Source of the DNA: Vibrio sp. RE88 | Lineage (GTDB): Bacteria > Pseudomonadota > Gammaproteobacteria > Enterobacterales > Vibrionaceae | Assembly: GCF_013113835.1 (NCBI RefSeq) | Contig: NZ_VTYQ01000010.1 | Coordinates: forward strand, 49,773-113,772 | Length of the DNA: 64,000 nt | Direction: 5' to 3' | The notes under the pieces: model-generated | Told to the model about the DNA's origin: nothing | The model's database searches: none | What the model saw: only the letters and a program-made list of their open reading frames with translations | Part shown: piece after piece, positions 42,872-51,944 of the stretch | Position numbering within the stretch: the stretch's first letter is position 1 | How the letters are laid out: each line of letters starts with the position of its first letter | Program-made: the position numbers and the translations under genes

Positions 42872-43690
42872 ATGTTTTCAGTTAATCAGACATTGGGCTA
42901 TCAGGCACCATTAGACGTGAACAACCTGAGTGATGAACAGACTGCGATTGCAATCGAAGATCTGAACCTGTTCTACCAGAATACTCAGGCGCTGAGTGAT
43001 ATTTCAATGCGTATTCCTAAAGGTCAGGTTACGGCGTTTATCGGCCCGTCGGGGTGTGGCAAGTCGACGCTTTTACGCTGCATCAACCGAATGAATGATC
43101 TGGTTGAAGGGTGCCGAGTGGAAGGCAAAGTTAAACTGCATAGCAAAAATATTTACCACCCACAGGTTGATGTGGCGACACTACGTCGCCGTGTCGGAAT
43201 GGTGTTTCAGCGCCCGAACCCATTTCCAAAATCGATATACGAAAATGTGGTGTACGGCTTACGTTTGCAGGGTATTCGCAACAGTCGAGTTCTCGATGAC
43301 GCTGTTGAGCGCTCTCTGCGTGCCGCGGCGTTATGGGAAGAGGTGAAAGACAGGCTGCATGAAAATGCGTTTGGTTTGTCTGGTGGTCAGCAGCAGCGTT
43401 TGGTGATTGCTCGTGCGATTGCGATTGAGCCTGAAGTATTACTTCTTGATGAACCGACCTCGGCATTGGACCCGATTTCCACTCTGACCATTGAAGAACT
43501 GATCAATGATCTGAAAACCAAATATACTGTAGTTATTGTTACTCATAACATGCAGCAGGCAGCACGGGTCAGTGATCACACGGCATTTATCCATATGGGT
43601 AAGTTGATCGAGTACTCAGATACAGATTCAATTTTCACGTCACCATTGAAAAAGCAAACGGAAGACTACATCACAGGTAGATACGGCTAA
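42872..43690 (+). CDS. pstB: phosphate ABC transporter ATP-binding protein PstB
   Basis: A 272-aa ABC ATPase. Walker A is GPSGCGKST, the signature LSGGQQQRL, and Walker B VLLLDEPTSALD, with the switch His in IVTHNMQQA. It powers phosphate uptake through PstC and PstA. It lies 3 bp after pstA and 21 bp before phoU. Confidence 0.98.
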   Translation: MFSVNQTLGYQAPLDVNNLSDEQTAIAIEDLNLFYQNTQALSDISMRIPKGQVTAFIGPSGCGKSTLLRCINRMNDLVEGCRVEGKVKLHSKNIYHPQVDVATLRRRVGMVFQRPNPFPKSIYENVVYGLRLQGIRNSRVLDDAVERSLRAAALWEEVKDRLHENAFGLSGGQQQRLVIARAIAIEPEVLLLDEPTSALDPISTLTIEELINDLKTKYTVVIVTHNMQQAARVSDHTAFIHMGKLIEYSDTDSIFTSPLKKQTEDYITGRYG

Positions 43691-43711
43691 TAAGGGAGAT
43701 ACAGATATTTC

Positions 43712-44410
43712 ATGAACTTTGGACGTCACATATCAGGACAGTTTAATGTCGAATTAGAATCCATCCGAACCCACGTGCTGACGATGGGAGGCTTGGTTGA
43801 GCAGCAGTTATCTTTTGCTATGCAGGCACTGCACAAAGAGGACATTGAGCTGGCGCGTAAAGTCGTGCGTGACGATCACAAAGTGAATGCGATGGAAGTG
43901 TCTATCGATGAAGCCTGCACGCGAATTATCGCCAAACGTCAGCCAACGGCCAAAGACTTACGCTTGATCATGGCGATCATCAAGACCATCACCGATCTAG
44001 AGCGTATTGGAGACGTGGCAACCAAAATGGCGTATGTGGCGATTGAAAGCCCGTCATCCCAAGAGCAGATGTTTCAGGTCTCCCTTGAGCCACTTTGTCG
44101 TCAAGCGATAGGCATGCTGCATCAGGTTTTAGATGCATTTGCTCGTATGGATGTCGATTCGGCCGCGGAAGTGTATAAGCTGGATGATAAAATTGATGCA
44201 GAGTATGAAGCCGTTATCCGCCAGTTGATGACCTACATGATGGAAGATCCGAAAAACATTCCCCATATTCTCCAAGTTATGTGGTCTGCACGCGCGATTG
44301 AGCGAGTAGGGGACCGCTGCCAAAATATCTGCGAATACATCATCTACTTTGTTAAAGGTAAAGATGTGCGCCACCTGGGCGAACAAAGTATTGATGATGC
44401 GCTGCGCTAA
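43712..44410 (+). CDS. phoU: phosphate signalling protein PhoU
   Basis: A 232-aa protein of two three-helix bundles with metal-binding motifs (EVSIDEACTRIIAKRQP and the DLERIGDVATKMA repeat, matched by AIERVGDRCQNICEY in the second half). It links the Pst transporter with PhoR and keeps the Pho regulon off when phosphate is plentiful. Last gene of the pst operon. Confidence 0.97.
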   Translation: MNFGRHISGQFNVELESIRTHVLTMGGLVEQQLSFAMQALHKEDIELARKVVRDDHKVNAMEVSIDEACTRIIAKRQPTAKDLRLIMAIIKTITDLERIGDVATKMAYVAIESPSSQEQMFQVSLEPLCRQAIGMLHQVLDAFARMDVDSAAEVYKLDDKIDAEYEAVIRQLMTYMMEDPKNIPHILQVMWSARAIERVGDRCQNICEYIIYFVKGKDVRHLGEQSIDDALR

Positions 44411-44452
44411 ACACGCAGCGACGTACTGTTTCTTCTGATGGTTTAGCGAGCG

Positions 44453-45235
44453 TTAGTATTTTTCAGGAACAAAAGTTTGCTCTTCAATGGGAGCGCGGAT
44501 GTAACCTTCTTTACTGAGCTCAGGCAGTGAGATTTCTGGATAGGTAATTTCCTGATAATCAATTTGCTCCAGTAAATGACTGATACAGTTTAACCGAGCG
44601 CGCTTTTTGTCATCAGAGGGTACGACCCACCATGGACACTGCTTGGTGTCGGTGTAGGCAAACATCTTGTCTTTGGCTGCAGAGTATTCTGCCCAGCGAT
44701 TGCGTGATTCCAAATCCATTGGGCTGAATTTCCAGCGTTTCACTGGTGTGTTAATCCGTTCAAGGAAGCGCTTCTCCTGCTCTTCATCCGAAACTGAAAA
44801 CCAATATTTGAGTAAGATAATACCAGAACGCTGCAACATACGTTCAAATTCGGGGCATGATCGCAGAAATTCGTCATACTGTTCTTGGGTACAGAAGTTC
44901 ATGACTTTTTCGACGCCTGCGCGGTTGTACCAGCTACGATCAAATAGAACCATCTCACCAGCAGCAGGAAGGTGCGCTACATAGCGCTGGAAATACCATT
45001 GGGTCTTTTCTTTTTCGGTTGGGGCGGGTAGCGCTGCAATGCGACAGATACGAGGATTGAGCTTCTCTGTGATACGTTTGATGACGCCACCTTTACCTGC
45101 CGCGTCTCGGCCTTCAAAAATCACAACGACTTTGAGGCCCTCTTGCTTGACCCACTCTTGCAGTTTAACTAATTCAACTTGAAGTCGAGCCAGTTCCTTT
45201 TCGTAAAACTTTTTATCCAGTTTGCCTTTACTCAT
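44453..45235 (-). CDS. ppk2: polyphosphate kinase 2
   Basis: A 260-aa single-domain PPK2, which phosphorylates nucleoside di- or monophosphates using polyphosphate. Walker A is FEGRDAAGKGG, Walker B FDRSWYNRAG, and the lid region follows with RINTPVKRWKFSPMDLE. The ATG follows GGAGAG. It is convergent with phoU and downstream of cutC. Together with ppk1 and ppx it gives this locus three polyphosphate enzymes. No Pho box was seen before it. Confidence 0.93.
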   Translation of the reverse strand: MSKGKLDKKFYEKELARLQVELVKLQEWVKQEGLKVVVIFEGRDAAGKGGVIKRITEKLNPRICRIAALPAPTEKEKTQWYFQRYVAHLPAAGEMVLFDRSWYNRAGVEKVMNFCTQEQYDEFLRSCPEFERMLQRSGIILLKYWFSVSDEEQEKRFLERINTPVKRWKFSPMDLESRNRWAEYSAAKDKMFAYTDTKQCPWWVVPSDDKKRARLNCISHLLEQIDYQEITYPEISLPELSKEGYIRAPIEEQTFVPEKY

Positions 45236-45246
45236 AAGACTCTCCT

Positions 45247-45262
45247 TTTGCTATCAAAAGGT
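45247..45262. other. small inverted repeat between cutC and ppk2
   Basis: CTTTTG-CTAT-CAAAAG forms a 6-bp stem just upstream of the ppk2 ribosome-binding site. It could influence ppk2 translation or be part of a promoter; AT-rich and weak. Confidence 0.3.
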
Positions 45263-45293
45263 TAGCATTTCAAAGTCAGACGGGAGAGAAGAA

Positions 45294-46043
45294 TCACGAA
45301 GAAGTGAGAGCTTTTACTACCTTTTCAATCGCTTGTGGATCCGTGACCGGAACGACAAAGTCATCAATATTCTGATTGCCCATTTTGGCTTGATTTGCGA
45401 TGAGCTTCATTTTACTTGGCCGTGTGGATTTACCCGATAAATGCACTTCCTGAACAGCAGAATTCGAGACGATCTTGCAGACATTTTCCGCGTTTAAGCC
45501 AGCACCTGCCATTATTGAGAAGCGATCGTCAGCAAGCTCCACCATGTGACGAAGAACATCAAGGCCTTGTTCTACATTAGTGGCAAGTCCAGATGTGAGA
45601 ACACGTTCGCAACCAAGCTCTGCAATATCTTCAATAGATCTCTGATAATCGGCGCATTGGTCAATCGCGCGATGGAAAGTGACGCCTAGATTGAGGGGTT
45701 TGGCTTTGTTGACCAGACGTTTAGCGGCGTTCATATCAATATGACCATCCGCACTCAAGGTGCCAAGAACTACACCTTGCAACTTAGCGTCGGCCGCTGC
45801 TTCGATATCAATCAGCATGCTTTCAATCTCTTCCTCGGTGTAGAGAAAATCGCCCTGACGAGGACGAATCATGGCATACACAGGCACAGATGAGAGTTTG
45901 CCCGCTTGTTTCATCAATCCAAAGCTTGGTGTGAGGCCACCTAGTGCCAGTGATGAACAAAGTTCAATACGGCCTGCACCACCTTTAATCGCGCGGTGAA
46001 GGGATTCAATGTTATCGATACATACTTCGACAATATAACTCAT
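45294..46043 (-). CDS. cutC: CutC family protein
   Basis: A 249-aa TIM-barrel protein of the CutC family, historically called copper homeostasis protein, though a direct copper role is uncertain. Family motifs are VEVCIDNIESLHRAIKGGAGRIELC at the start (continuous over about 25 residues), VYAMIRPRQGDFLYT, GVTFHRAID and IMAGAGLNAEN. It is 58 bp upstream of ppk2 on the same strand and separated from yebG by a terminator. Confidence 0.92.
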   Translation of the reverse strand: MSYIVEVCIDNIESLHRAIKGGAGRIELCSSLALGGLTPSFGLMKQAGKLSSVPVYAMIRPRQGDFLYTEEEIESMLIDIEAAADAKLQGVVLGTLSADGHIDMNAAKRLVNKAKPLNLGVTFHRAIDQCADYQRSIEDIAELGCERVLTSGLATNVEQGLDVLRHMVELADDRFSIMAGAGLNAENVCKIVSNSAVQEVHLSGKSTRPSKMKLIANQAKMGNQNIDDFVVPVTDPQAIEKVVKALTSS

Positions 46044-46140
46044 CTCAATTTTCTCATGACGGCTAGACAGTAGAAATAGTAACTCAGAGGCGAGCAGGGA
46101 ATTAGGGTAAACGTGAGGCGATTAGTTTCCCCTAAAGCAA

Positions 46141-46166
46141 AAAACCTCAGCCATTGCTGAGGTTTT
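46141..46166 (-). terminator. terminator after yebG
   Basis: AAAACCTCAGC-CATT-GCTGAGGTTTT is an 11-bp stem; on the minus strand it ends in a T-run. It lies 22 bp downstream of the yebG stop codon and before cutC. Confidence 0.85.
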
Positions 46167-46187
46167 ATATATCTGTTTAGCGTGTTG

Positions 46188-46493
46188 TTATGCTGCGTCT
46201 TCCTGATCTGAATCTTCTTCAGCGTCTTCAACCGCTTCAATTTTCTTTTTCTTTGGCGCAGGTTTGCGTTTAGCACCAAGTGCGAAAAGTACTTCTTCTT
46301 TGTTTTGTGCCAGGAACATAGCCAAGTCTTCTTGCTTGCCTTCATCTTCCAGCAACTCACTTTTACCTAGTAGCTCAAAAAGCTCATCAGCCATATCAAG
46401 CATTTTGTCATAGGCGTCAGCTTCCGCTTTAGAGGTAAAAGTCATTTTCTCTTCTCCGTTGCGTTCTACCACGTACTTGACGATTACAGCCAT
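46188..46493 (-). CDS. yebG: SOS-inducible protein YebG
   Basis: A 101-aa protein. It starts MAVIVKYVVERNGEEKMTFTSKAEADAYDKMLD as in YebG (given here as recognised blocks VKYVVERNGEEKMTF and KAEADAYDKMLD). The tail is Lys-rich (KRKPAPKKKK) and then acidic. Its biochemical role is unknown. A LexA box lies upstream, consistent with DNA-damage control. Confidence 0.9.
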   Translation of the reverse strand: MAVIVKYVVERNGEEKMTFTSKAEADAYDKMLDMADELFELLGKSELLEDEGKQEDLAMFLAQNKEEVLFALGAKRKPAPKKKKIEAVEDAEEDSDQEDAA

Positions 46494-46530
46494 GGTTGGT
46501 CCTCTAACTCAAAATTAATGGAATTTATTA

Positions 46531-46546
46531 CTGTCTGTTTATACAG
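46531..46546 (-). promoter_or_regulatory. LexA box upstream of yebG
   Basis: CTGTCTGTTTATACAG fits the SOS box CTGT-N8-ACAG perfectly at both ends. It is 38 bp upstream of the yebG start codon. Confidence 0.85.
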
Positions 46547-46687
46547 TTTTTAACCAATTAAGTCCAGATAGCGAGCTCAACTCTGAGAGTTGGGCAATGC
46601 GTTTGCTGATAGTATGAGCAATTGGTTGATTATCTAAACAAACTCAGGGCAGAAGAAGCATGAGCTCTTCTGCGATTGGGAGAGTGA

Positions 46688-47317
46688 TCAGTCTGGCTGA
46701 ATACAGCATGAAAGCAAATTGTTCATCGCCATGTTAGCCACGGCATGGATCATTTCTTCTGAAATATCATCTACTGAGTGAACGGATAAACCATTGAGCA
46801 CAGTGGCGAGGTAGTGGCTCATTACTCTCGGGTTGGCGCCTTCGATCAACTGACCTTCTTGTTGCGCTTTTTCAAACCTTTGGTGGAGAGTTTCTCCCAT
46901 CTCATTGCGGCTAGCCATTAGGGTTTGCTTGATGGTGCTGGCTTCTGAACTGCAAGCCAGTGCGCCCTGTATCATTAGGCAGCCTTTGGGTTTTTCATTG
47001 CAGCAGTGTGCTTGAGCAGAGCCAGACAGAATTCCAGTAATGACGTCGCGGATGTTTTGCTGTTCAAGCGCCTGATAGAAGAACTCGCTTTCACGTCGCT
47101 TGTACATATCAACGGCCTGCAGGAAGAGCTGTTCTTTGTTGCCAAAAGTCGCATACATGCTGGGCTTATTAATCCCCATAGCTTTCGTTAGGTCTGTGAG
47201 TGATGCACCCTCATACCCTTGATTCCAAAAAACTTTTAATGCCTCTTCTAACGCTGTCTCTTGGTCAAAACAGCGTGGTCGGCCAGAAGTTCCGCCTGTC
47301 ATAAATCTATCTGTCAC
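46688..47317 (-). CDS. TetR-family repressor
   Basis: A 209-aa TetR/AcrR-type regulator. The DNA-binding helix-turn-helix is about residues 20-62 (ASLTDLTKAMGINKPSMYATFGNKEQLF). The ligand domain contains unusually many Cys residues (HCCNEKPKGC, ACSS, LSCC near the end), which could sense electrophiles or be incidental. The GTG at 47317 has AGGA upstream; an ATG at 47302 is the alternative. It is divergent from the RND efflux operon, whose promoter contains a fitting palindrome, so it probably represses that operon. Confidence 0.85.
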   Translation of the reverse strand: MTDRFMTGGTSGRPRCFDQETALEEALKVFWNQGYEGASLTDLTKAMGINKPSMYATFGNKEQLFLQAVDMYKRRESEFFYQALEQQNIRDVITGILSGSAQAHCCNEKPKGCLMIQGALACSSEASTIKQTLMASRNEMGETLHQRFEKAQQEGQLIEGANPRVMSHYLATVLNGLSVHSVDDISEEMIHAVANMAMNNLLSCCIQPD

Positions 47318-47398
47318 TTATTCCTGAACTCCCTTAAATGGTAATGCGGCTGTCATACGTTGTCTATATGCAGTAATCATTCATTTTATAAATTTATC

Positions 47399-47439
47399 TT
47401 GATCTAACTCAAAACTTGAGATTATTATACCGATCGGTA
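47399..47439 (+). promoter_or_regulatory. promoter and operator of the RND efflux operon
   Basis: TTGATC (47399-47404) and TATTAT (47423-47428) are 18 bp apart and serve as -35 and -10. TACCGATCGGTA (47428-47439) is a perfect 12-bp palindrome overlapping the -10 end and start site, a typical TetR-repressor position. A second palindrome, CTCAA-AAC-TTGAG (47408-47420), sits in the spacer. Confidence 0.65.
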
Positions 47440-47464
47440 CAAAAATAACGGTAAGGATAGCGAG

Positions 47465-48688
47465 ATGGTAGGTAAACACCTTAGAAATCCTCTTCTACTA
47501 ATCTCAATTGCAGCACCTTTGGTGTTGTCGGGATGTCAGGATTCACACGCAGAATCAGCTGCGACAGCGCCACCACCGCCTGGGGTTGAAGTGGCTCAGG
47601 TATTAATTGAAAAAGTCACCGAGTTAGATGAGTACTCAGGTCGTCTGGAGTCACCTCAGACAGTTACTGTGATGCCTCGCGTTTCGGGTTATGTCGATAA
47701 AGTTCACTTCCAAGAAGGCAGTGTGGTTGAAGCGGGAGATGTACTATTCTCCATCGACAATCGTCTGTTCGCAGCTGAAGTGACACGCCTTAAAGCGGAG
47801 CTCAGCAGCGCTCAAACTAGCCTTAATCAGGCGATTAAAGACTATGAACGTGCTCAACGACTGAGCAAAACCAAAGCGATCTCTCAGGAAACCGTGGATG
47901 CCCGATTTGCAGATAAGCAGCGCAGTATTGCCAGTGTCTCTGCATTAAAAGCAGCCTTAGCTCAAGCCGAGTTGGATCTGGAGTTTACTCTGGTTCGCGC
48001 CCCTATCGACGGTAAGGTTTCTAATGCTGAAATCACCAAAGGTAACTATGTGACGACCGGCCAAACTGTGCTGACTTCTTTAGTTTCGACTTCTCATATG
48101 TACGCCTATTTTGATGTTGATGAGCGTAGCTACCTGAAATATCAACAGCTTAATAACCTTCTACCTGAAAATGGTGAAGCGGAAAATGTGGTGCAGATGG
48201 CGCTAGCGAATGACACCGGTTATCCGCATGTGGGTTACATCGACTTCGTTGATAACGCGATTGACGAAACTACGGGCACTATTCGAGTCCGCGCTGTGTT
48301 TGATAACGAAAAGCAAAACTTACTTCCGGGTATGTTTGCCAAGTTACGTATTGCAGGCTCAGCGAGCTATCAGGGCGTTCTGATCGATAACAAAGCGATT
48401 GGTACTGATTTGAATAACAAATATGTATTGGTGCTTGGTGACGACAACGTTGTTCAGTATCGCGCTATCTCACTTGGTGAAGGTGTTAACGGCTTGCGTA
48501 TTATCGCTTCTGGTCTGAACGCAGGCGATAAAATCGTCGTCAATGGCCTGCAGCGTGTACGTGCCAATATGCCAGTGACGCCGAATGAAGTCTCTATGGT
48601 GGATGAAAATACTCTCGCGAGCATTCGCCAGCAACAGGCGCTACTTGATCAGCAGCGCAATGAGCTTCTGACTTTGCAAGTGAACTAA
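47465..48688 (+). CDS. RND efflux periplasmic adaptor (MexE/AcrA-like lipoprotein)
   Basis: A 407-aa membrane-fusion protein. The signal peptide ends in the lipobox LSGC, with lipidated Cys24. Barrel-sandwich (lipoyl) halves flank a coiled hairpin (about 100-170), followed by beta-barrel and membrane-proximal domains (AEITKGNYVTTGQTVLTSLV, LLPGMFAKLRI). It bridges the pump encoded 15 bp downstream to an outer-membrane channel. No outer-membrane factor is encoded here, so a TolC-like protein elsewhere is likely used. Confidence 0.93.
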   Translation: MVGKHLRNPLLLISIAAPLVLSGCQDSHAESAATAPPPPGVEVAQVLIEKVTELDEYSGRLESPQTVTVMPRVSGYVDKVHFQEGSVVEAGDVLFSIDNRLFAAEVTRLKAELSSAQTSLNQAIKDYERAQRLSKTKAISQETVDARFADKQRSIASVSALKAALAQAELDLEFTLVRAPIDGKVSNAEITKGNYVTTGQTVLTSLVSTSHMYAYFDVDERSYLKYQQLNNLLPENGEAENVVQMALANDTGYPHVGYIDFVDNAIDETTGTIRVRAVFDNEKQNLLPGMFAKLRIAGSASYQGVLIDNKAIGTDLNNKYVLVLGDDNVVQYRAISLGEGVNGLRIIASGLNAGDKIVVNGLQRVRANMPVTPNEVSMVDENTLASIRQQQALLDQQRNELLTLQVN

Positions 48689-48703
48689 GAAGGAATCATT
48701 GCA

Positions 48704-51700
48704 ATGTTTTCTCAGTTTTTTATACGTCGGCCGATCTTCGCTTCCGTATTGTCGATATTGATTTTTATCGGCGGTGCGATCTCAGTGTGGCAGTTGCCTA
48801 TCACCGAGTATCCGGAAGTGGTGCCGCCGACCGTGGTCGTGACGGCGACCTACCCGGGAGCAAACCCTAAAGTTATTGCCGATACCGTTGCCTCACCACT
48901 CGAAGAAGAGATTAATGGTGTGGAAGACATGTTGTATATGTCTTCGCAGGCGACATCAGATGGTGTAATGACCTTAACCGTGACTTTTGCCATCGGTACC
49001 GATGTGGACAAGGCACAAACACTGGTTCAAAGCCGAGTGGATCGCGCTTTACCTCGCTTGCCAGAAACTGTGCAGCGCTTAGGTGTGGTGACAGAAAAAT
49101 CATCGCCTGATCTGACGATGGTGGTTCACCTAATTTCACCTGATGAGCGTTATGACCTGCTGTACCTAGCAAACTATGCGGCGCTGAATGTCAAAGATGA
49201 GTTGGCTCGTATCGAAGGTGTCGGTGCGGTTCGATTGTTTGGTGGCGGTGAGTACAGCATGCGTATCTGGCTGGATCCAAACAAAGTCGCCGCTCTGGAC
49301 ATGAATCCAAGCGAAGTGATTGCCGCGATTCAGGAACAGAACCAACAAGCTGCGGCGGGTAGTTTGGGCGCACAGCCAAGTGGCGACTCTGACTTCCAGT
49401 TATTGATCAATGTGAAAGGTCGTCTAAGCGAAGTTGAAGAGTTTGAAAACATCATCATCAAAGTGGGTGAAGATGGTCAGGTTAACCGACTCAGAGACGT
49501 GGCGCGTATTGAGTTAGGCGCAGAGACATATTCTCTTCGCTCAATGCTGGATAATCAGGATGCGGTTGCTATCCCTATTTTCCAAGCTTCTGGCTCTAAC
49601 GCGATTCAGATTTCTGATGATGTACGGGCGAAGATGGCGGAGTTGTCGCAAACTTTCCCACAAGGCGTGAGCTACGAGATCGTTTATGACCCGACAGTGT
49701 TCGTGCGTGGCTCAATTGAAGCAGTCGTTCAGACATTGCTCGAAGCTGTTTTACTAGTGGTACTGGTTGTCGTTCTATTCTTGCAGACTTGGCGCGCTTC
49801 GATCATCCCATTGGTAGCAGTACCTGTATCACTGGTTGGTACGTTTGCTTTCATGTATCTGATGGGTTTCTCGCTCAATGCCTTGTCCCTGTTTGGTCTG
49901 GTATTGGCGATTGGTATTGTCGTCGATGACGCCATTGTTGTGGTCGAAAACGTTGAGCGGAATATCGAAGAAGGTTTAGCACCGATTGCCGCGACTGAAA
50001 AAGCGATGCGAGAAGTAACGGGGCCAATCGTTGCAACGACTTTAGTCTTGGCGGCGGTATTCATCCCGACGGCGTTTATGTCTGGCCTAACCGGGCAATT
50101 CTATAAACAGTTCGCGTTGACGATTACTATCTCAACCTTTATTTCAGCGATTAACTCACTGACCTTAAGCCCTGCGTTATCAGCGCTATTGCTACGTGGT
50201 CACGATCAGCCGAAAGACTGGTTAACCCGTGCGATGGACAGATTGTTTGGCCGCTTTATCTTTGCGCCGTTCAATAAGCTATTTAATCGTGGTGCTATGG
50301 TATACGGCTACGCTGTGACCAAGACCATCCGTTTAGGTGCCTTGATTGGCTTGATGTATGTTGGCTTGCTTGGATTGACAGCTTATCAGTTTGATCAGAC
50401 TCCTACGGGCTACGTACCGGGGCAGGATAAGCAATATCTGGTGGCGTTTGCACAATTACCAGATGCAGCGTCACTGGATCGAACTGAAGCGGTGATTCGT
50501 GAAATGTCGGAAATCGCACTGGCGCAACCGGGTGTTGAACATTCTGTGGCTTTCCCAGGACTGAGCATCAATGGTTTCACCAATAGCCCCAATAGCGGCA
50601 TTGTGTTCACACCATTGGCCGACTTCGATGAACGCCAAGATCCAAGCTTGAGTGCCAACGCGATTGCGATGCAGCTGAACCAGAAGTTCGCTTCGATTCC
50701 AGATGCCTTTATCGCTATTTTCCCACCGCCGCCTGTACAGGGGCTGGGAACCATTGGTGGCTTCCGTCTCCAAATTCAGGACAGAGCAAACCATGGCTAT
50801 GAAGCTTTGTATGGTGTCACTCAACAAGTGATCATGAAAGCTTGGGCACACCCAGCTCTGACGGGCGTATTCTCAAGCTATCAGGTCAATGTGCCTCAGC
50901 TTGATCTGGATGTCGATCGTACCAAAGCGCTGAAGCAGGATCTGTCTCTTGACGATGTGTTCTCTACACTTCAATCCTACATGGGTAGTACCTATGTGAA
51001 TGACATCAACCGTTTTGGCCGCACTTATCAGGTCAATGTTCAGGCTGATGAAGAGTTCCGTCAGACACCAGAGCAAATCCGTCAGCTTAAGGTCCGCAAT
51101 GCCGATGGCGACATGATTCCTCTGGGGGCCTTTGTTGACGTTAACTACAGCGCAGGTCCGGATCGTGTGATGCATTACAACGCGTATACGACGGCTGAAG
51201 TGAACGGTAGCCCAATGCCAGGCTTTAGCTCAGGTGAGGCGCAGGCTGCGATTGAGCAGATCCTTGCTGAGACTTTACCTATCGGCATGACGTATGAGTG
51301 GACAGAGCTGACTTACCAGCAGAAGTTGGCTGGTGATACTGCCACGCTGATTTACCCTCTAGTGATCTTGTTGGTGTTCCTTGTGTTGGCGGCTCAATAT
51401 GAAAGTGTTCGTTTACCGATGGCGATCATATTGATTATCCCGATGACACTATTGTCGGCGATCAGTGGTGTGATCATGTGGGGTAGTGATAACAACATCT
51501 TTACCCAGATTGGTCTGATTGTATTGGTTGGTCTGGCGACGAAGAACGCTATCTTGATCGTTGAATTTGCCAAGGAACTGCAGGATAAAGGTCGCACTGT
51601 CATGGAGGCGGTTCTAGAGGCTTCGCGTCTGCGTTTACGCCCGATTCTGATGACATCGATCGCCTTCATTATGGGGGTTGTGCCTATGGTGTTCTCTACC

Positions 51701-51886
51701 GGTGCGGGTGCTGAAATGCGACAAGCCATGGGGATCGCAGTGTTCTCTGGCATGATTGGTGTAACGGTATTTGGCCTGTTACTCACGCCACTGTTCTATT
51801 ACGTACTGGCTAAACGTAGCCCAGCGAAACAGAACAAAGCGGAACAAAAGCTGACGCTTGAACCAGCAAACGAATCCACTGTCTGA
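48704..51886 (+). CDS. RND multidrug efflux pump (MexF/AcrB-like)
   Basis: A 1060-aa inner-membrane proton-driven efflux pump of the hydrophobe/amphiphile RND family. It starts FSQFFIRRPIFASVLSILIF and has 12 transmembrane helices, with proton-relay Asp residues in GIVVDDAIVVVENVERN. The two large periplasmic loops are complete. Sequence blocks resemble Pseudomonas MexF more than AcrB. Substrates cannot be read from sequence. It is co-transcribed with the adaptor and ends at a strong terminator. Confidence 0.95.
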   Translation: MFSQFFIRRPIFASVLSILIFIGGAISVWQLPITEYPEVVPPTVVVTATYPGANPKVIADTVASPLEEEINGVEDMLYMSSQATSDGVMTLTVTFAIGTDVDKAQTLVQSRVDRALPRLPETVQRLGVVTEKSSPDLTMVVHLISPDERYDLLYLANYAALNVKDELARIEGVGAVRLFGGGEYSMRIWLDPNKVAALDMNPSEVIAAIQEQNQQAAAGSLGAQPSGDSDFQLLINVKGRLSEVEEFENIIIKVGEDGQVNRLRDVARIELGAETYSLRSMLDNQDAVAIPIFQASGSNAIQISDDVRAKMAELSQTFPQGVSYEIVYDPTVFVRGSIEAVVQTLLEAVLLVVLVVVLFLQTWRASIIPLVAVPVSLVGTFAFMYLMGFSLNALSLFGLVLAIGIVVDDAIVVVENVERNIEEGLAPIAATEKAMREVTGPIVATTLVLAAVFIPTAFMSGLTGQFYKQFALTITISTFISAINSLTLSPALSALLLRGHDQPKDWLTRAMDRLFGRFIFAPFNKLFNRGAMVYGYAVTKTIRLGALIGLMYVGLLGLTAYQFDQTPTGYVPGQDKQYLVAFAQLPDAASLDRTEAVIREMSEIALAQPGVEHSVAFPGLSINGFTNSPNSGIVFTPLADFDERQDPSLSANAIAMQLNQKFASIPDAFIAIFPPPPVQGLGTIGGFRLQIQDRANHGYEALYGVTQQVIMKAWAHPALTGVFSSYQVNVPQLDLDVDRTKALKQDLSLDDVFSTLQSYMGSTYVNDINRFGRTYQVNVQADEEFRQTPEQIRQLKVRNADGDMIPLGAFVDVNYSAGPDRVMHYNAYTTAEVNGSPMPGFSSGEAQAAIEQILAETLPIGMTYEWTELTYQQKLAGDTATLIYPLVILLVFLVLAAQYESVRLPMAIILIIPMTLLSAISGVIMWGSDNNIFTQIGLIVLVGLATKNAILIVEFAKELQDKGRTVMEAVLEASRLRLRPILMTSIAFIMGVVPMVFSTGAGAEMRQAMGIAVFSGMIGVTVFGLLLTPLFYYVLAKRSPAKQNKAEQKLTLEPANESTV

Positions 51887-51910
51887 TCTCTCTGATTTGA
51901 GTGATTAGAA

Positions 51911-51944
51911 GGGCAGCCCTAGTGATTGGGGCTGCCCTTTTTTT
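51911..51944. terminator. terminator between the RND operon and the LysR gene
   Basis: GGGCAGCCC and GGGCTGCCC form a 9-bp GC-rich stem followed by seven T residues on the plus strand. It lies between convergent genes. Confidence 0.9.

Noticed and set aside
46040..46360. 106-codon minus-strand frame overlapping yebG and the cutC start
   Set aside because: It is an out-of-frame reading of the Lys-rich yebG end and the terminator region; yebG has the LexA box and family match.
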